A stretch of DNA of 64,000 bases, taken from Circinella umbellata (lineage: Eukaryota; Mucoromycota; Mucoromycetes; Mucorales; Lichtheimiaceae). This document shows positions 36,273 through 49,755 of the stretch, in pieces; positions within the stretch are counted from its first letter, which is position 1, and each line of letters starts with the position of its first letter. The position numbers were made by a program, and so were the translations under genes. The notes under the pieces were generated by a model. The model had not been told where the DNA came from and searched no databases. It worked only from the letters and a program-made list of their open reading frames with translations. The DNA lies in NCBI GenBank assembly GCA_025093555.1, contig JAIWNF010000006.1, forward strand, positions 434,001-498,000, in the 5' to 3' direction.

Positions 36273-37477
36273 AATATCTATATATGTATATACACTATTG
36301 CTGTATAGAAGTGTGAAAGAGAAAGTATAAAAGAAGAAACAAACAAAAAAAGAAAACCAGAAGGGTTGTTTCCAATTTGTTTGAATCGATCAACCAGTCA
36401 CTTTTACATGCATTGAATTGAGAGTAATCGTAACGTGGTTCTTCTCTCTTCTTTTTTTTTTAAGTTTCAGCTGAGTTTTTTTTATCTATGCATTGTTGCC
36501 ATCCCCCACAATTTTTTTTCTAGTCATTTCAGGTTACACGCATACACATTGGGTATGTGAATATTAAAATAAGTGACACTTTCATATTTTGACTTTTATA
36601 GATACACCATGTATAAAAAGTTTTCAATTAACTTTTCTAGACTCATATATATAGTAGTAACATTATCTATACCAGTAAACAATATAATTAGTTGCCTTTA
36701 CTTAATATAAAAGTGTATACTTCTTGTTAGCCATACCTGCTTGTAGCTAGTCTGATATAATGAACTACAGTGATCATTGGCTAAACTGGCACTCTAAATA
36801 TGTAAGAATCCGTACTAGTTTAGCGAAATAGGCTTAACTTTTATAGCTCAGCCGGTAGTAATATGTAGAATATACTGTATCTGGGAAAGTTCACCGGATA
36901 CCGGTTTATCGAATCACAGCAGGTATTATTATACGTATATATACATATAATATTTGAGAGATACCACCGGCTTAACGAGTAATTACTGTACAGTGTGGTG
37001 CATGATGATATAATGAGAAAAAACATAAGCAATTTTAATAAGTATTCATGACAGCTTGTTCATATCAGTTTTATAAAGACTTTAAGGTATATAAACATAT
37101 TAATAGTATAATACGTAGGCGGTGCAATAAATAAGATCTTTTATCTATTCGTACCTAAGATGAAACATAGATAAAAGGCGATGTGCCTGTAATTAATAGT
37201 AATATGTTTTACAGTATCACAAGTAGCTGTTGATTGGGAACCAGTAGCAAGATTAGATCCAAAGTTTACTAATAACAATCTTAATAACCGTAATTAGTTC
37301 TTTATGAAACTTAGAATGTAATTTAGCCGTTGAAGCACACTTTATTAGGCAATTTTGACACTTAACCCTACTTTTCTAATAACTTTCTAGAAAATGTGAT
37401 GTGGATATTTTGTAATTCTGCTATTTATGCCCATAATATCTCATTAAGCTTGCATCATAATTTTGGTTCTTTTTTAA
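36273..37477. other. Upstream intergenic region of LSC1
   Basis: 1.2 kb, AT-rich, no supported gene. A TAGCTCAGCCGGT word at about 36,843 resembles a tRNA A-box, but no tRNA fold or usable B-box follows. Confidence 0.5.
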
Positions 37478-38818
37478 GGAATGACTACAGGCGCGCCAAA
37501 AATCCATAGTCAGACGAGGGGCGCGCCAACTCGGAGCCGGCACTTTAGTAACATGGCGCGCCCTTCGTCTGTTTTATTTAAGCTTGCTCTTGTTCAAGTC
37601 TGCTATATTGAACTCGGTTTTCCTCTGCTTTAAATAAAAGAATTATGAATTAAATATGAAATACTAGTTTAATCGTAGCACTTTGAATATTTTATGATAA
37701 TTAAAATTCAACCCATTTGAACATCTATTAATATATATATATGCCAAATTATATTAAGAATTAATTCCGTCCTAAAGTAAAAAATCATATCATATCCAGC
37801 TTTTATTTTTATTTTTGATGAAGACTTCAGTAATGACACTTTGAAATAATTATGCAATGGAAATATTGTACTTAGACTAATGTTTGATGTTGTATATATC
37901 AATATAAGGCTGCTATTACGGGATCCATTGACCAGCTGGATTTTTCAACATAAGTTCATTCTAAACAAAGAAAACAACAATTGAAGGCTATGCCGCTATC
38001 TTCATACAAAGTGTTCTTGTGCTTGAGGCTTTTGCTTGACCCATTCAACAAGATTACAACAATATTTCATACGAGAATGCAGTAAAAGTCTTGTTTGAGA
38101 ATCAAAACCTTGGCTCTGGGGTCTACCATGAGCTACAAGACAAAGGCTATGGCTTCTAAGAGAGATTTCTATAAGCTATTTTTATTCATATTTAATATGT
38201 TGATTTGATTTTTTTTTTATCATTTTGTACTATTATATTTATGTCATCTTTTTTTCGTTCTACAGTGTATGACCCAATTTCTTTCTTTTTCCCTATTTAT
38301 ATGTATATATTTTCTTACTTCGTAATCTGTACTAAATATATAAATGACTCCTTTCAATATCCTCGGTATAACAATCCTTTTTTCAGCTGCTCTTAATATA
38401 ATTTATATGTTCTTTTCTTGTAATCTCGTTTATCTATGACACAGCATAATATATTACGTACGTATTACATACTACATTTAGTACCACTTTTTAATCTATT
38501 ATGTCTTAATTACTGCTTCGCTCCTTTGTTCTTGGCTCCTTTGTATAGTTATAATAAATATATTGCATTCTTTAATAATTTTTTGCTTCAGTGATTTTTG
38601 AGTATATTTTATGGGTAGAAATAGAAACTCTATGTTCAATTGACACAATACGTTAAATATATTGTTAATAAGTATTGTTGAGATTGTGAATATTTTGAAT
38701 AAGAGAAAAAGAAGGGTAGACTAATAAGGGTAGACTAATACAGGTAGACGAAAGGCGCTCCGAATTGGCGCGCACCTCTTCTGACTGTGGATTTTTGGCG
38801 CGCCTGTAATCATCCCCT
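37478..38818. mobile_element. DNA transposon relic with GC-rich GGCGCGCC terminal inverted repeats
   Basis: The left end (37478-37570) and the reverse complement of the right end (38745-38818) share GACTACAGGCGCGCC / GATTACAGGCGCGCC, AAAAATCC, CAGTCAGA-type and GGCGCGCCAA-type segments, then TCGGAGC and TTCGTCT, with an indel near the inner side. GGCGCGCC-like octamers recur several times in these ends, in sharp contrast to the AT-rich interior. The interior (37.6-38.7 kb) has a possible coding scrap near 37.98-38.16 kb (VKVLFENQNLGSGVYHELQ) but no transposase. Superfamily unknown, and the target duplication is unclear because the flanks are T/A runs. Confidence 0.78.
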
Positions 38819-39152
38819 TTTTATATACTGTACATGATATTATGACATCTCCATGCCAACAAAAAAAAAACAAGGTTATCTAATTTTGTGATTTTCTGGC
38901 TTGACAACTGACGAAGTATTAATAATAATATGGACTCACTATTATAATGAGTATTATTATAATTTAAACTTTATACTTATATTACGTATTTCCTCAATTA
39001 GTTATAGAAATAATGCGCGGCTTTTGGAACGGTATCGGGTAATTTACTGCCGAGAATATTTCTTTAGAGTTGCTTATATAAAAAGCACGAAAAAATTTTC
39101 TATTCTTTTTTATAACATTTTTCTTATAAAAAAACAGCTAACATACTTTACC

Positions 39153-40180
39153 ATGACAATTGGAGAACAAGAACGCATTTACTTTATCGGTGGTAAGTTT
39201 TTTTTTCCATATTATTGTAATATTATTGTTCAGAAGGTGATGGAAATAAAGACAGGGAAATCACGACCAGAAAAAAAAAGGCAATATTATTTATATACAT
39301 TTTTATAAAAGGTACCGGAAACACTGGAGCTCCAGCCGTCAAGGAACTTCTCAAGAAGAAAATCCCTGTCACTCTTTATGCTCGCTCGCCCGAAAAAGCT
39401 CAAAATCTTTTTAGTAGTCTCGTTGCTAAAGATGATATATCCTCTTTACTTACTATTGTTCAAGGAGATTTGGAAGATCTCACACCATTCGAAGAATCCA
39501 TTCAGGGCCATACCAGACTTTTCCTTGTTGCTGTCGATTTTCAAAATTATGCAAAAAAAGTAATTGGTATTGCTGAAAAAGCTTATGCTGCGGGTATTAA
39601 ACAAGTCGTCCACATTTCGTCGATGTCTGTTAGTCATTCTTGGCGCGTATCTTTTATTGGTTCCATGCATCGAGTAGCTGAAGAAAGTGTTTTGGCTATT
39701 CCTGACCGCGGATCCTATGTTGCTCTCCGACCTTCTCGTTTCATGTCCAACAATATTCTATTTGATCGGCTTAGTATTCAACATAGCAATGTAATCGTCG
39801 ATACGGCAAAACCTGATGCCCGTCAAGAATGGATTTCTAATAATGATATTGGCACAGTAGCTGCTAATATTTTCCAAGATCCAGTGGAAAAACACGGTGA
39901 TGCTGTATACGAATTAATAGGTGATTTGGTGACACCAGAAACACGAGCCAAATATTTGTCACAATCTTTGGGTAAGCCTATAAGGTACGTCAAGCAAACG
40001 GTGGAAGAACGGTATACAGTACTTACAAAGCAAGTTGGATTGCCCCATGGTCCTGCATTTGATTTGATGCAATCTCGAGAAGAATCTTCTAATGTGAGCT
40101 CTGGTATTTCACTTCTTTTGGGACGACAACCTGAAACTTTGGAACAGTGGATAGAAGAAAACAAGAATAATTTTCTTTAA
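39153..40180 (+). CDS. NmrA-like / atypical short-chain dehydrogenase, NAD(P)-binding
   Basis: Two exons (39153-39192 and 39312-40180) give 302 residues. The splice completes the Rossmann dinucleotide-binding motif FIGGTGNTGAPAVKELLKK at residues about 11-29. It is followed by VTLYARSPEKAQ, GDLEDLTPFEES, and a VVHISSMSV strand where atypical SDRs carry catalytic or substrate-binding residues. The tail reads RYTVLTKQVGLPHGPAF and LLGRQPETLEQWIEENKNNF, usual for NmrA/NAD(P)H-azoreductase-like proteins. These act as oxidoreductases or redox-sensing regulators; no substrate can be named. It starts about 330 bp right of the GC-rich-TIR element. Confidence 0.88.
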
Positions 40181-41099
40181 CTATATTATTGTATCTACTA
40201 AGTAATATAGAAAAAGAAATAATTAGTTTTAATGCGTTATCTTGTTATTGATATCAGTACATTATAAGACAATGATAAGAGTCTTCTATTGTGTTGTAGT
40301 ACTAGTATGTATTATTATCATTAAAATTCTAATAAAGACTTTTGTATTTATAAATCATTGACTTTTTTTAAAGAATATGAATATATTATAAATGAATGAA
40401 AAATTTTAATGATGTAGTTTGAAATTTGAGAGCTCATTTTCTATTTCTTTGGGCGAGAGATTTAGAAAAATAATATGTTTAACATCTCAAAGGTTACCCT
40501 TTATTTAACATGTCTATTTTCAAACAAACCAAGTTATCTTTTTATCTCCTGATTCCTATCAGCTTACCATCATAAAAGAGTGTTTTTTTTCTTCCCATCA
40601 AAAAAGCAATTACCTTTGTAATTCCTTGGAAAATAGCCTATGTATCTTTTCTAATGGTGTGATTTAATAAGATATTGGATACTACTGTATATTATCTGTA
40701 ATTAGTAATTCCTTTCTATGTTTGACTTTTATGCCCCTTGTCCAACGAGAACCTTGAATCAGCACTGTTTACACCTCCAAACAAAAAGATATTGCCCTTC
40801 AATTTAATGTTACAATTATTTGAACAACATAGTAGCTATTAGATATCTTGATATTAAACACCATAGGTCCCCAGTTCCAGATAGTTGAAATTATTGGTTG
40901 TCGCAGCTTTAGCCCCGCCTTTACCATTACAAGGTGCGCCACATATTTTTTTCCCTGGAGTACCTTTCAAACATTCAGAGGGGAAAAAAGAGGGAATCAG
41001 TAATCTTACCAGATCATTTGTGCCTTCCTCTCTCCATCGACATTTTTTTCTGGTGTTTCAATTCATTTTAAAGCAATTACGCAAAATCGGTCAAAGATA
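40181..41099. other. Intergenic region
   Basis: About 920 bp between two plus-strand genes, AT-rich. A short GC-richer patch sits at 40,900-41,040. No supported gene. Confidence 0.5.
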
Positions 41100-43241
41100 A
41101 TGCATTCCGATTTTGTCATTAGTACCTCACTAAATGAATTTACCATTACTGAAAATACAAATGTTGATTGGGCTGCAGCAACAAACACAGAAAAAGAGCA
41201 ACACACGCTTTCAACAGCATACAAAACTCTTGCTCAAGAAATAGATGAAATCTTGAAAGTAAAAAAAGACAATCCACTTGACCATAAGAACTATATTCAC
41301 GCTGCAAAACTATATTCATGTCAAGGAAACCAACAAGAAGCTATTGTGGCTCTACAAGAAGGATTACGCGTTATTTCTGATACACAACAGAAGCATATTA
41401 TCCAGCAACATCTTGATATAATGACGGAGCGACTTGAACGAAAAATTGATTTTCTCGCTCAATGTCCGTATGAAATTGTACAAAATATTTTAAACCAATG
41501 TGATCCTCAACAAAACACAGTAGTAACTTGTTTAAATGTCTCACGTCTTTGGCACCGAAAATTGTTGGATCACACATATTTATGGAGAAGTTTTCATATT
41601 GAGGGTAGTATGTGGGATTATGAAACTCATCAAGTGCTACCTGATATATCAAAATTTGTTGAGCATTTATACATCGAACGTACTTGGGCTACAACTCACT
41701 CTCGGATTATGGCTCTCAAAACACATTCTTTTGATAATCTAAAGTCACTAAAAATATGGGGGTTTGATAACGGTAAGCAGAGTGATTAGAATCAAAGAGA
41801 GGAGAAAAGGTGTGTTAACGTACGAAATAGAAGAGTAAATGAGACTGCAAGTAAAAAGGGAATAATAAACATGGATTCATATATACAAGTATAAAACATC
41901 CGAAAATTGTTATAAATGTGCATAATGTTTTATATTTTTATAGAATCAAAAAATATTCAAGAAGCCTGCAAGTGCCTTCGAATGGTGTTGTCTTGCATTT
42001 CAAATACTTTAGAGGAAGTAGATCTTAATTTAGGCTCAAGTACAGATTTTTCATTGGGATATTTATTATCAACATGCCCAAAACTTAAATCTGTTCGACT
42101 TGCAGTCTATTCCTTTCCTGATAATGATCCAGATGGAATGAAATTACCAAATATCTTATCTTTGGCAATAATCGATCTTTCGACGAAAGAAATGATATCT
42201 ACACCGACCCTTACTTCTCTTTTCCACCACTCACCACAACTCCGTTATCTAGGGCTAAGAGCTTTCATGAAGCAGAGTGTCTTGAGTATACTTGGTGGCA
42301 TGTGCCCTGAATTGGAGGAAATCCGGTTAAGCCAATTGTGCGGCATTAAGCGGACAGAAACAGCAACAATGACAGCACAACCCAAAGGTGGCTTACGGTA
42401 TTTGAATATTGAACACATTCGATCAGCAATACCTTTAATTTCCCGATTAGCGAAAAATTGCGACACTCTTCAAGAAATATCACTTGTAACGCACCCGTAT
42501 TACGGCCGCATGACAACGATACAAGATTGGCAACCATTTTCTTCTTTTCCATTGAACAACCTGACGTGTCTTCAAATACGGAATGGATGTGTATCACTTT
42601 GTGAACATCTTCCAGCGATATTATCCTGTACTCCTGCTTTACAAGAACTCCATATAAATGCACCTTTGATTACTGACACGATTCGGGAAAATATATTCGT
42701 ATCGATCGAAAGATTGACTAAACTCATTAGTTTGGAATTGGTCAATTTTGATATAAGTGGTGATATTTTCGAAAGAATGTTGGAACGGATGGGTCAGGGA
42801 GAAAATTTTACCACTTTTACTACTACCGGCCCAACCTCCATCACCTGTGATCATGATAATTACAATGACTTGCGCTGTTTACGCATTGATCATTGCCGAG
42901 GCATTGGGATTACCATACTACGACATATTTCAAAAATTAAAACTTTACAAGAACTTTCTATTAATCCAGCAAAAGGGCGTTTACAGCAACTCAGTGAGAA
43001 TGATGTAGCTGATTTTATTACTTTAATTCTCAGAGGTTTGCCTCACTTATGGGACCTACATCTGGATAACATGATATTCACAACTGAAATTGCACAAGTC
43101 ATGACAGAATGGAACAAAGAAAACATTTTGATTGTGACATTGGGACCAGGGATGCGGTATCCTAAAAAAGGTGCGAAAAAGGGTTCTGTCAAAAGGATAA
43201 TGAATCAACATTTTGACAGATTAAGAGTAATTATGTATTGA
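41100..43241 (+). CDS. F-box protein with N-terminal TPR-like region and leucine-rich repeats
   Basis: Two exons (41100-41772 and 41944-43241) give 656 residues. Residues about 55-110 are TPR-like (KNYIHAAKLYSCQGNQQEAI, VALQEGLRVI). An F-box follows at about 115-165 (DFLAQCPYEIVQNILNQCDP, CLNVSRLWHRKLLDHTYLWR). The remainder shows irregular leucine-rich repeats (LEEVDLNLGS, CPKLKSVRLAV, LRYLNIEHI, LQELHINAP, LWDLHLDN). This TPR/F-box/LRR layout is that of Mucoromycota and Pof3/Dia2-like F-box proteins, which act as SCF ubiquitin-ligase substrate adaptors. The target is unknown. The frame is intact. Confidence 0.88.
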
Positions 43242-45145
43242 TTCGATTTATTTATCATTGTTATTAATAATATCGTAATCACCTGTGTATATATTGTAAA
43301 CTGTAATGTCAGAAAGTAGCTCTATTTTCATGAATTGTAAATAATCATAAGACATTCTATACCAAAAATAAATATTTTTTTGAACTGTATTACAACCCAT
43401 CTATTATGGGTCATAAAGCTTTTATTATTATCATTATTTTATCTCTATTGGTGAATGATATTACCAATCTTATTTTAGCATTCTTCTCATATTAATAGCA
43501 TGATTGAAACAGTATTATTTCCGATATTTATTGTTATACAACGCTTTTCTTATCGCTTAACTAAGAATGTTTACGTATCAATTGAGATGTTTAGTGCGAA
43601 ATAACTGTCAGGGTCTCTGTAATCTAGATTTACCATAAACATCAAAATAACTACTGTTTTTTCTTGGAACACTGAAATAGATGTATGTTTTAATATCATC
43701 AATTTAAAAAGAAAGAAAGCTATTTTCTCCATATTAGAACCTGAATTTGGATTCTATTAAATATTTTACCCAGTTTCTGGTTTTTTTTGTATGATAGATC
43801 AATTATATAAGCAACCAGTTCTATTTAAAAATTAAAAAGTCTTTTTAATCGCTGTTACGTACTGTATATACAAATTAGTATAAGCAGCAGAACGATACAA
43901 CAAGACCATAACGGAAATTTCAACCTGGATTACCACATGTTTATCATATTTTTTTTTGTTTTATTTCTTGCAAGCGTCGATCTCTCAATCGCGCCACACA
44001 CAGGTAAACCTAATGACATATGCAACGTTCAAATAATAGCCGAAACTTTCTTGATACGTAACTTAAATCTGTTTGCCATCTCAATTTTTTTTGGAGTCTG
44101 GTACGTATCAAATATATAGGAACAGTGATTTTTTTTGCTCTTTCATCCTATTACTGCATAATTACTGTTAGATTCAGGAATCATAATGACATAAAATCCT
44201 CAAAAATTAAAATAAAAAATATCACTATATGTCGCATGCAACAATCTTTTTTCCTAATTTGTGGATTTTTTTTTTTCGTTACACGATCACGCAATCTTTA
44301 AGGTGGAATTGATATCGTACTTGATAATGAATATTACGCCATACATATATTATAATGATCATGATCCTGTTATTATAATACACCACCAAACTAAATAATA
44401 TGAAGTACAACATGACACTAATATTGTACACACTAATTAAAACACAAGTAATACTATTATTTTTACGCCAACTCAACCCCTATGATATCAAATAGCACAG
44501 AAGTGTAAAAAAAATGATCATAGAATACACTCTGGTACTCTCCACCAAATTTACACGTCTTCTTTCTTTTGACATAAATTACCACAAGTTAATGAAATTA
44601 CCTTATCTTGTCAGGTATAACAAAAACAACAACAGAAAAATAAAAAATAACAATTGTGTCTTGGAATTATATTTAACTCTTTATCCATCCATGAACCTTA
44701 TTATTATTAGTTGTAATACCTTTTGGAACGATTCCTTCTAATTTTCGGATCGCACTTTTAACACTTTTCAATAACCTTAAAAATGATCGTAAAACTCTTC
44801 AGTTGATATTAACGAATGAATTCTTTTTGTTTTTGGTGTGTGTGTGTGTGTGTGTGTTAGCTAAGATTAATATGCTCAATACTGATAGGTTATCTTTTTT
44901 ATCAATGGGTTTTCTTAAAACAATAAAATGGATTTGCTTCTTCTTCTCTCTCTTTTTCTCATTTATTTGACTTCTACGTATATCCACTATCATAATGTAA
45001 ATAGTACAATCTTCTTTTAACATAATATAAGAAGTTCAGTACTAATTAGGTGTCAATATACCCTATTACTTTTCTTGTTTTTGTTCTAAAACAAAAACAT
45101 TAAAGCTATACAGAGATTTAATTCGAATATAATAGTATCAATATA
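43242..45145. other. Intergenic region
   Basis: 1.9 kb, AT-rich, no supported gene. It contains a TG microsatellite at about 44,837-44,859 and three copies of the TACGTATCA word (43,572; 44,102; reverse at about 44,052). Confidence 0.55.
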
Positions 45146-47825
45146 ATGAGTGGAAAAATACAGCATCAGGTATTTACAGTGTTGATTTTCATATCAAAAT
45201 TAGCAAAAACCGAAAAAAAAAAAAAAAAAAAAAAAGAATCAAAAAGTAATCATCACGTAATATATTTTATTAGAGCAAAAAAGCTGATGTTACCTCAATA
45301 ATAAATAAATCATCTGACATTGAGACAGCATCAATTGATACAGTTGATCATGATGAAAAACGACTTGAAGAGCTTGGTTACAAACAAGAATTTAAACGTG
45401 AAATCAATCTTTTTGTTCAAGCTGGGTTTGCATTTTCGACAATGGCTGTATTACCCAATTGGTTAATTGGTTTTGCTGGAGCAATGTCTGCTGGTGGACC
45501 AATGTCATTATTTTGGGGTATTGTAAGTGTTTGTTCTTCTATTACATTTAGAAAATTCAAGGCTACAAAAATTATTACGTACTTTAGTTTAATTCAATAT
45601 ATAAAAAAAAAATTAGGTTGTCGTTTCACCTTTTGTCTTGTGTATAGCTCTTTCTATGGCTGAAGTTTTCTCAGGTATTGATTTTGACCAATAATATACT
45701 GAAACTTCAAAATAACATTGCAAAAATGGCTCTAAAAAACGCTAATAGAAACGCCGTTACTGACATAAATTAGCATATCCTGTAAATGGTGGTGTTTATT
45801 CTTGGTGTTATCTTCTCAGTAGTGAAAAATGGGGTCCATGTATGTATTGCTATACACACACCATGTACATACGTAGTATTTTTAATTTATTCATTACAAC
45901 GACGACCAGATCTGCTAACCAATATTTTGCTACGTTGTATAATCAAACATAAAATATTATAAACAGTGATGTCATGGCTTTGTGGATATATTTTTGTTGG
46001 TGGTCTTGTAACAGGAGCAATGACTTTAGCGTATAGTATGGCCGAATACACCATAGCCATTTCAAATATTGTCAATGAAGATCAAATTACAAATAGTGGT
46101 GTTTATGTTGGTTTATATTGTGCCTACTTATTACTTGGTGTCGTATATTCATACTTTGGTGTTAAATTTAGCGGCTATCTCAACCAATTCATGGGTATTG
46201 TATATTTATCTTTCTATATATATAATAGATGCATATAATATTTGCTACAATTATTATAAAGAAAAAGAACTCATATTTTTTGTAATATAGTTTTTTGGGT
46301 TTTAATTGGATCAACTATCATTATCATTACCATGCCTGCAATGGCCCCTACTCATCATTCTGCAACCTGGGTAACTACTATTTCTAGCAACTAAAGTCTC
46401 TATTATACAGCTACTTATGGATAAACTCACAATTAAAATAATAATTATCCTCCAGGTTTTTACTGAATTTCAAAACTCTACTGGCTATCAAAATTCTGGT
46501 CTTGCTTTTTTCTTAGGCCTTCTTCAAGTATGTTCATTTTATGTAAAGTAGTAGCTAACTATTATTGATTATACGTACTAATATCACAACACGTACAACT
46601 TAAAACCCTGATTTAGGCCGGTTGGACTTTAGTAAGTAAATAATCAAGAAGAAATTATAATATTTGATAATGAACGAATGCAGTGAGATTAATTTTTGTT
46701 TTTTCTTTTTAATTTAATTACATATAATAGATTGGGTATGAAAATGGTGCTCAAATTGCCGAAGGAACAAAGAATGCTGCGAGAACTGGACCTAGAGGTA
46801 TTATCATTGCTGTTATTGGGGCAATTTTCCAATCACTAGCTCTGTGTATCTCTACTTTATTTTCGATTCAAGATCTTGACGAACTTTTGGAATCAAGTTT
46901 CCCACTTGGCACATTATTTGTTCGCGCGACAACTCCAAAACTTGCCGTGTTCTTTTTGGTTATTGTGTGCGTCTCTCAATTTGCCTCTTTATGTAATACA
47001 TTATTTACAGTCTCTCAATTAATGTGGTCCATGAGTCGTGACAAGTATGTTTCTCATTACAACTCTTAACAGGGTATGTTAGTTTCATATGTTAACAAAA
47101 AAAAATACAATTTTATCGTAGATGTCTTCCAAACCACCTAGTTTGGTATAACCTCAGTAATAATTATCAAATGCCAGTGCGCCTCTTATTATTAGTTGCC
47201 TTAATATGTACTGTTCTTATTATGCCAGTATGTATTATCTTTTGTTTTTTTTTTAAAAAAAAAAATAGCAATAAGAAAAGCTCATGTACCAAAAAAAAAA
47301 AAAAAAAACTAAGAGCTATATCATTAACTTATTCATCAAAGTCTTTGGCTAGCTCTGTGTATTGGTCTGCTATGATGTCAACCTCTGTTATCTGTCTCAA
47401 TGTTGCTTATGGATTACCTTACTTCTGCCGTCTTGTTTGGAAACGAGATATAGTACATAAAGGTCCATTCAATTTGGGACGATATAGTCTCATGATCAAT
47501 TTCTTTGCGGTTGCCTGGATTGCATTTTTTGGGGTCATTCTTTGTATCCCATCGGTTCATCCGGTTGATCCCGTCACAATGAATTGGTAACAATCATTAA
47601 TCTATTTTTTTTATGAGCGAAAGAACTTATTAATGGAAATAAGGAAAAAAAAATAATTCTGTAAGTTTCTCATTCTGTATGCACTATGTATTTTTGTTAA
47701 TTATTAGGGCATCACTTATGATCGGAGCTATCTTGATATTCTCTCTGGTATTTTGGTTTATATCAGGACGTAAGAACTTTATGGGGCCTATTAAGACACT
47801 TGGAGATGATATAAAAAAAAAGTGA
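45146..47825 (+). CDS. APC-superfamily amino-acid/polyamine-type permease
   Basis: Twelve exons sum to 1,575 nt, 524 residues. The first coding exon has eight codons (45146-45169), and one micro-exon has only 15 nt (46617-46631, AGWTL). The product has about 12 hydrophobic segments. A soluble N-terminus (DEKRLEELGYKQEFKREI) leads into the APC start NLFVQAGFAFSTMAVLPNWL, then GPMSLFWGIVVVSPFVLCIA and AYPVNGGVYSWCYLL. The GYENGAQIAEGTKNAARTGP signature of fungal GABA/choline/polyamine (UGA4/HNM1-like) permeases follows. The protein moves amino acids or related amines across the plasma or vacuolar membrane; the substrate cannot be told. Intron 1 holds a 20+ bp A-run. Confidence 0.9.
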
Positions 47826-49755
47826 TATTTATAATTATTTTTATTAGCATAATCATAATAGTCATATTCTTTTGTATCATTATATATAAATAACAAAAAT
47901 GTGTGTTCATACAACATAATAAACTGACGGAATCAGCCAGTAATAATAGCTTGCAGAAATCTGTAGCTGAGAGTAAAAGTAATTTAAACTTATAGAATTA
48001 GGATGTTTACGTAAAATGTATTTAAAATGATTATCAAAATTGAGGAAGGGCGTTGTTGAGGATGTATTTATTTTGTAATTGTTGTGTTCATTCTCTACGC
48101 TTTGCTACACCATTTTTCTTTATTTAATTTGCAATTATATAACTTTTCTTTTTAAATATCCAGCAACACTACTACGAATGAGTATGATTCTTCTACAATA
48201 TACTCACTATTGCTGTTGAATAATGTGGTGGTCGTCGAATCTACGGCAAGATGAGTAGTAGAATAAATAATATATTTCAATAATAAATGGTACTTATCAT
48301 ATGCGTACAGTTATCAGCGAAATGAGCAATGAGAGTGCATTCGTTGCTGTCTTTGTTGTTGTTATATAATAGTTTCAAGCAATAATTACTGTAAAATTGT
48401 TTCTATTTCAGCTTATGTATGAGGTAATGATGTATATGTCTTTTTGGCTACTTGTAAATTACGTATTATATACTAACCGAAGAGGAAGCAGTGGATCTTG
48501 TCGGAATAAAAATAACATTCTTGTAATGCTCTAGCACTATTATGCATGCTGAAAAGTGATGTTTGTTAGCACATAAAAAGAAACCCGTAACTCAAAAATA
48601 GATTGGTTGATTTTTCTGCTGATTCCCCTGTTGTGAATTCTCTCCCATGTATTTCTGTCATTTGATGCCTCGCATATTTTTTTTTCTTTTGAGGTATAAA
48701 AGCAATGCAATGGTTTATTCACGTTTACTTGGTTCACATACCAATTACAAGATGCTTTGACAACTGATTATTGTGATTGGTTACTATAAAAATGGAGTCA
48801 GGTACTACTAATAAGAATAGTACATGTACACGTTATCATTGTGCTGCTCCAGTACATATCAAATCTACTGTTTACAAGAATGAGGATGAACATTTAAAAA
48901 TTTATTGTCATACAACTTTAATTGGATATGAAGATTTTATATAATAGTAATTTTATTTAAACCTAAAATAGAATTTAGTGTTTATGTATTTTTTTGGGTG
49001 AACGCCGATCATTTAGATATTTTATGTTCCACCTAAATTGACAACAATGAAAAGTAGTTAAGAATCATCAATCTATCATCTACTATGAATATTGCTCATT
49101 CTAAATTTTTGTTCGATGCTTCTCTCTCTGTTTTAGTACATATTCTTTATGAAATACTGTAAGTCAAACTAGGAAACCAGAATGGACTTGTGAGAAGCAC
49201 GGGAAATACAATATTAAAGATGTATTAGTGTTACACACATCTTCTCAGCTTTGATTTGAAGTGATGCAGAATATCTCCTGGGATTATGTAGAAGCAAATA
49301 GTAACCTGTTTCTTGCTGATAATCATTATGTTATACTTCTTTTTGATATATATATAAGTGCATGAAGACACCACGTTTCTTTTTTTAATCGGATGTGAAT
49401 GTGTGGATTGTTTGTCATTGGATGAGCAACTGCCTGGCCATTAGCTTCAAGATGCAAAATCCTCGGAAACATCGTTTCTGTGTTTTAACCGGCGCTGCAA
49501 TAAATATGGAGGTGAGTGAGTGAGTGTTTGCTTCGTTGCTGAGCAAACTCCCAATAATAGTATTTCCATTGATCATATTTTTGAAATTTATATCTCAGCA
49601 AGGAAGTAGACAACAGCGAGCACAGAAGCCTTAATAAGATCATCTTCTCTCTTTCTTTTTCATTTTTTGTATTTTTTCTTTTGTTTACCACCAATAGGAA
49701 GTGGTGAATACCCACACCTTTCATTTCTTATTATTTTAATATTAGGGTAATCACC
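47826..49755. other. Intergenic region with a small Cys/His-containing ORF
   Basis: 1.9 kb. Apart from the small ORF at 48792, coding-like scraps occur near 49,160-49,250 (KPEWTCEKHGKYNIKDVLVL). They may be remains of the same dead gene. Otherwise AT-rich with no supported gene. Confidence 0.4.
48792..48944 (+). pseudogene. 50-residue Cys/His ORF, possible gene fragment
   Basis: ATG to TAA encodes MESGTTNKNSTCTRYHCAAP followed by a segment ending in IYCHTTLIGYEDFI. Two Cys and two His pairs hint at a metal-binding fold, but the ORF is short and has no known family. Protein-like text 200-300 bp downstream suggests a broken larger gene. Could be chance. Confidence 0.25.

Noticed and set aside
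36835..36925. Possible tRNA (TAGCTCAGCCGGT with GGTTTATCGAATC downstream)
   Set aside because: The T-arm carries an insertion, no cloverleaf forms and the acceptor strands do not pair.
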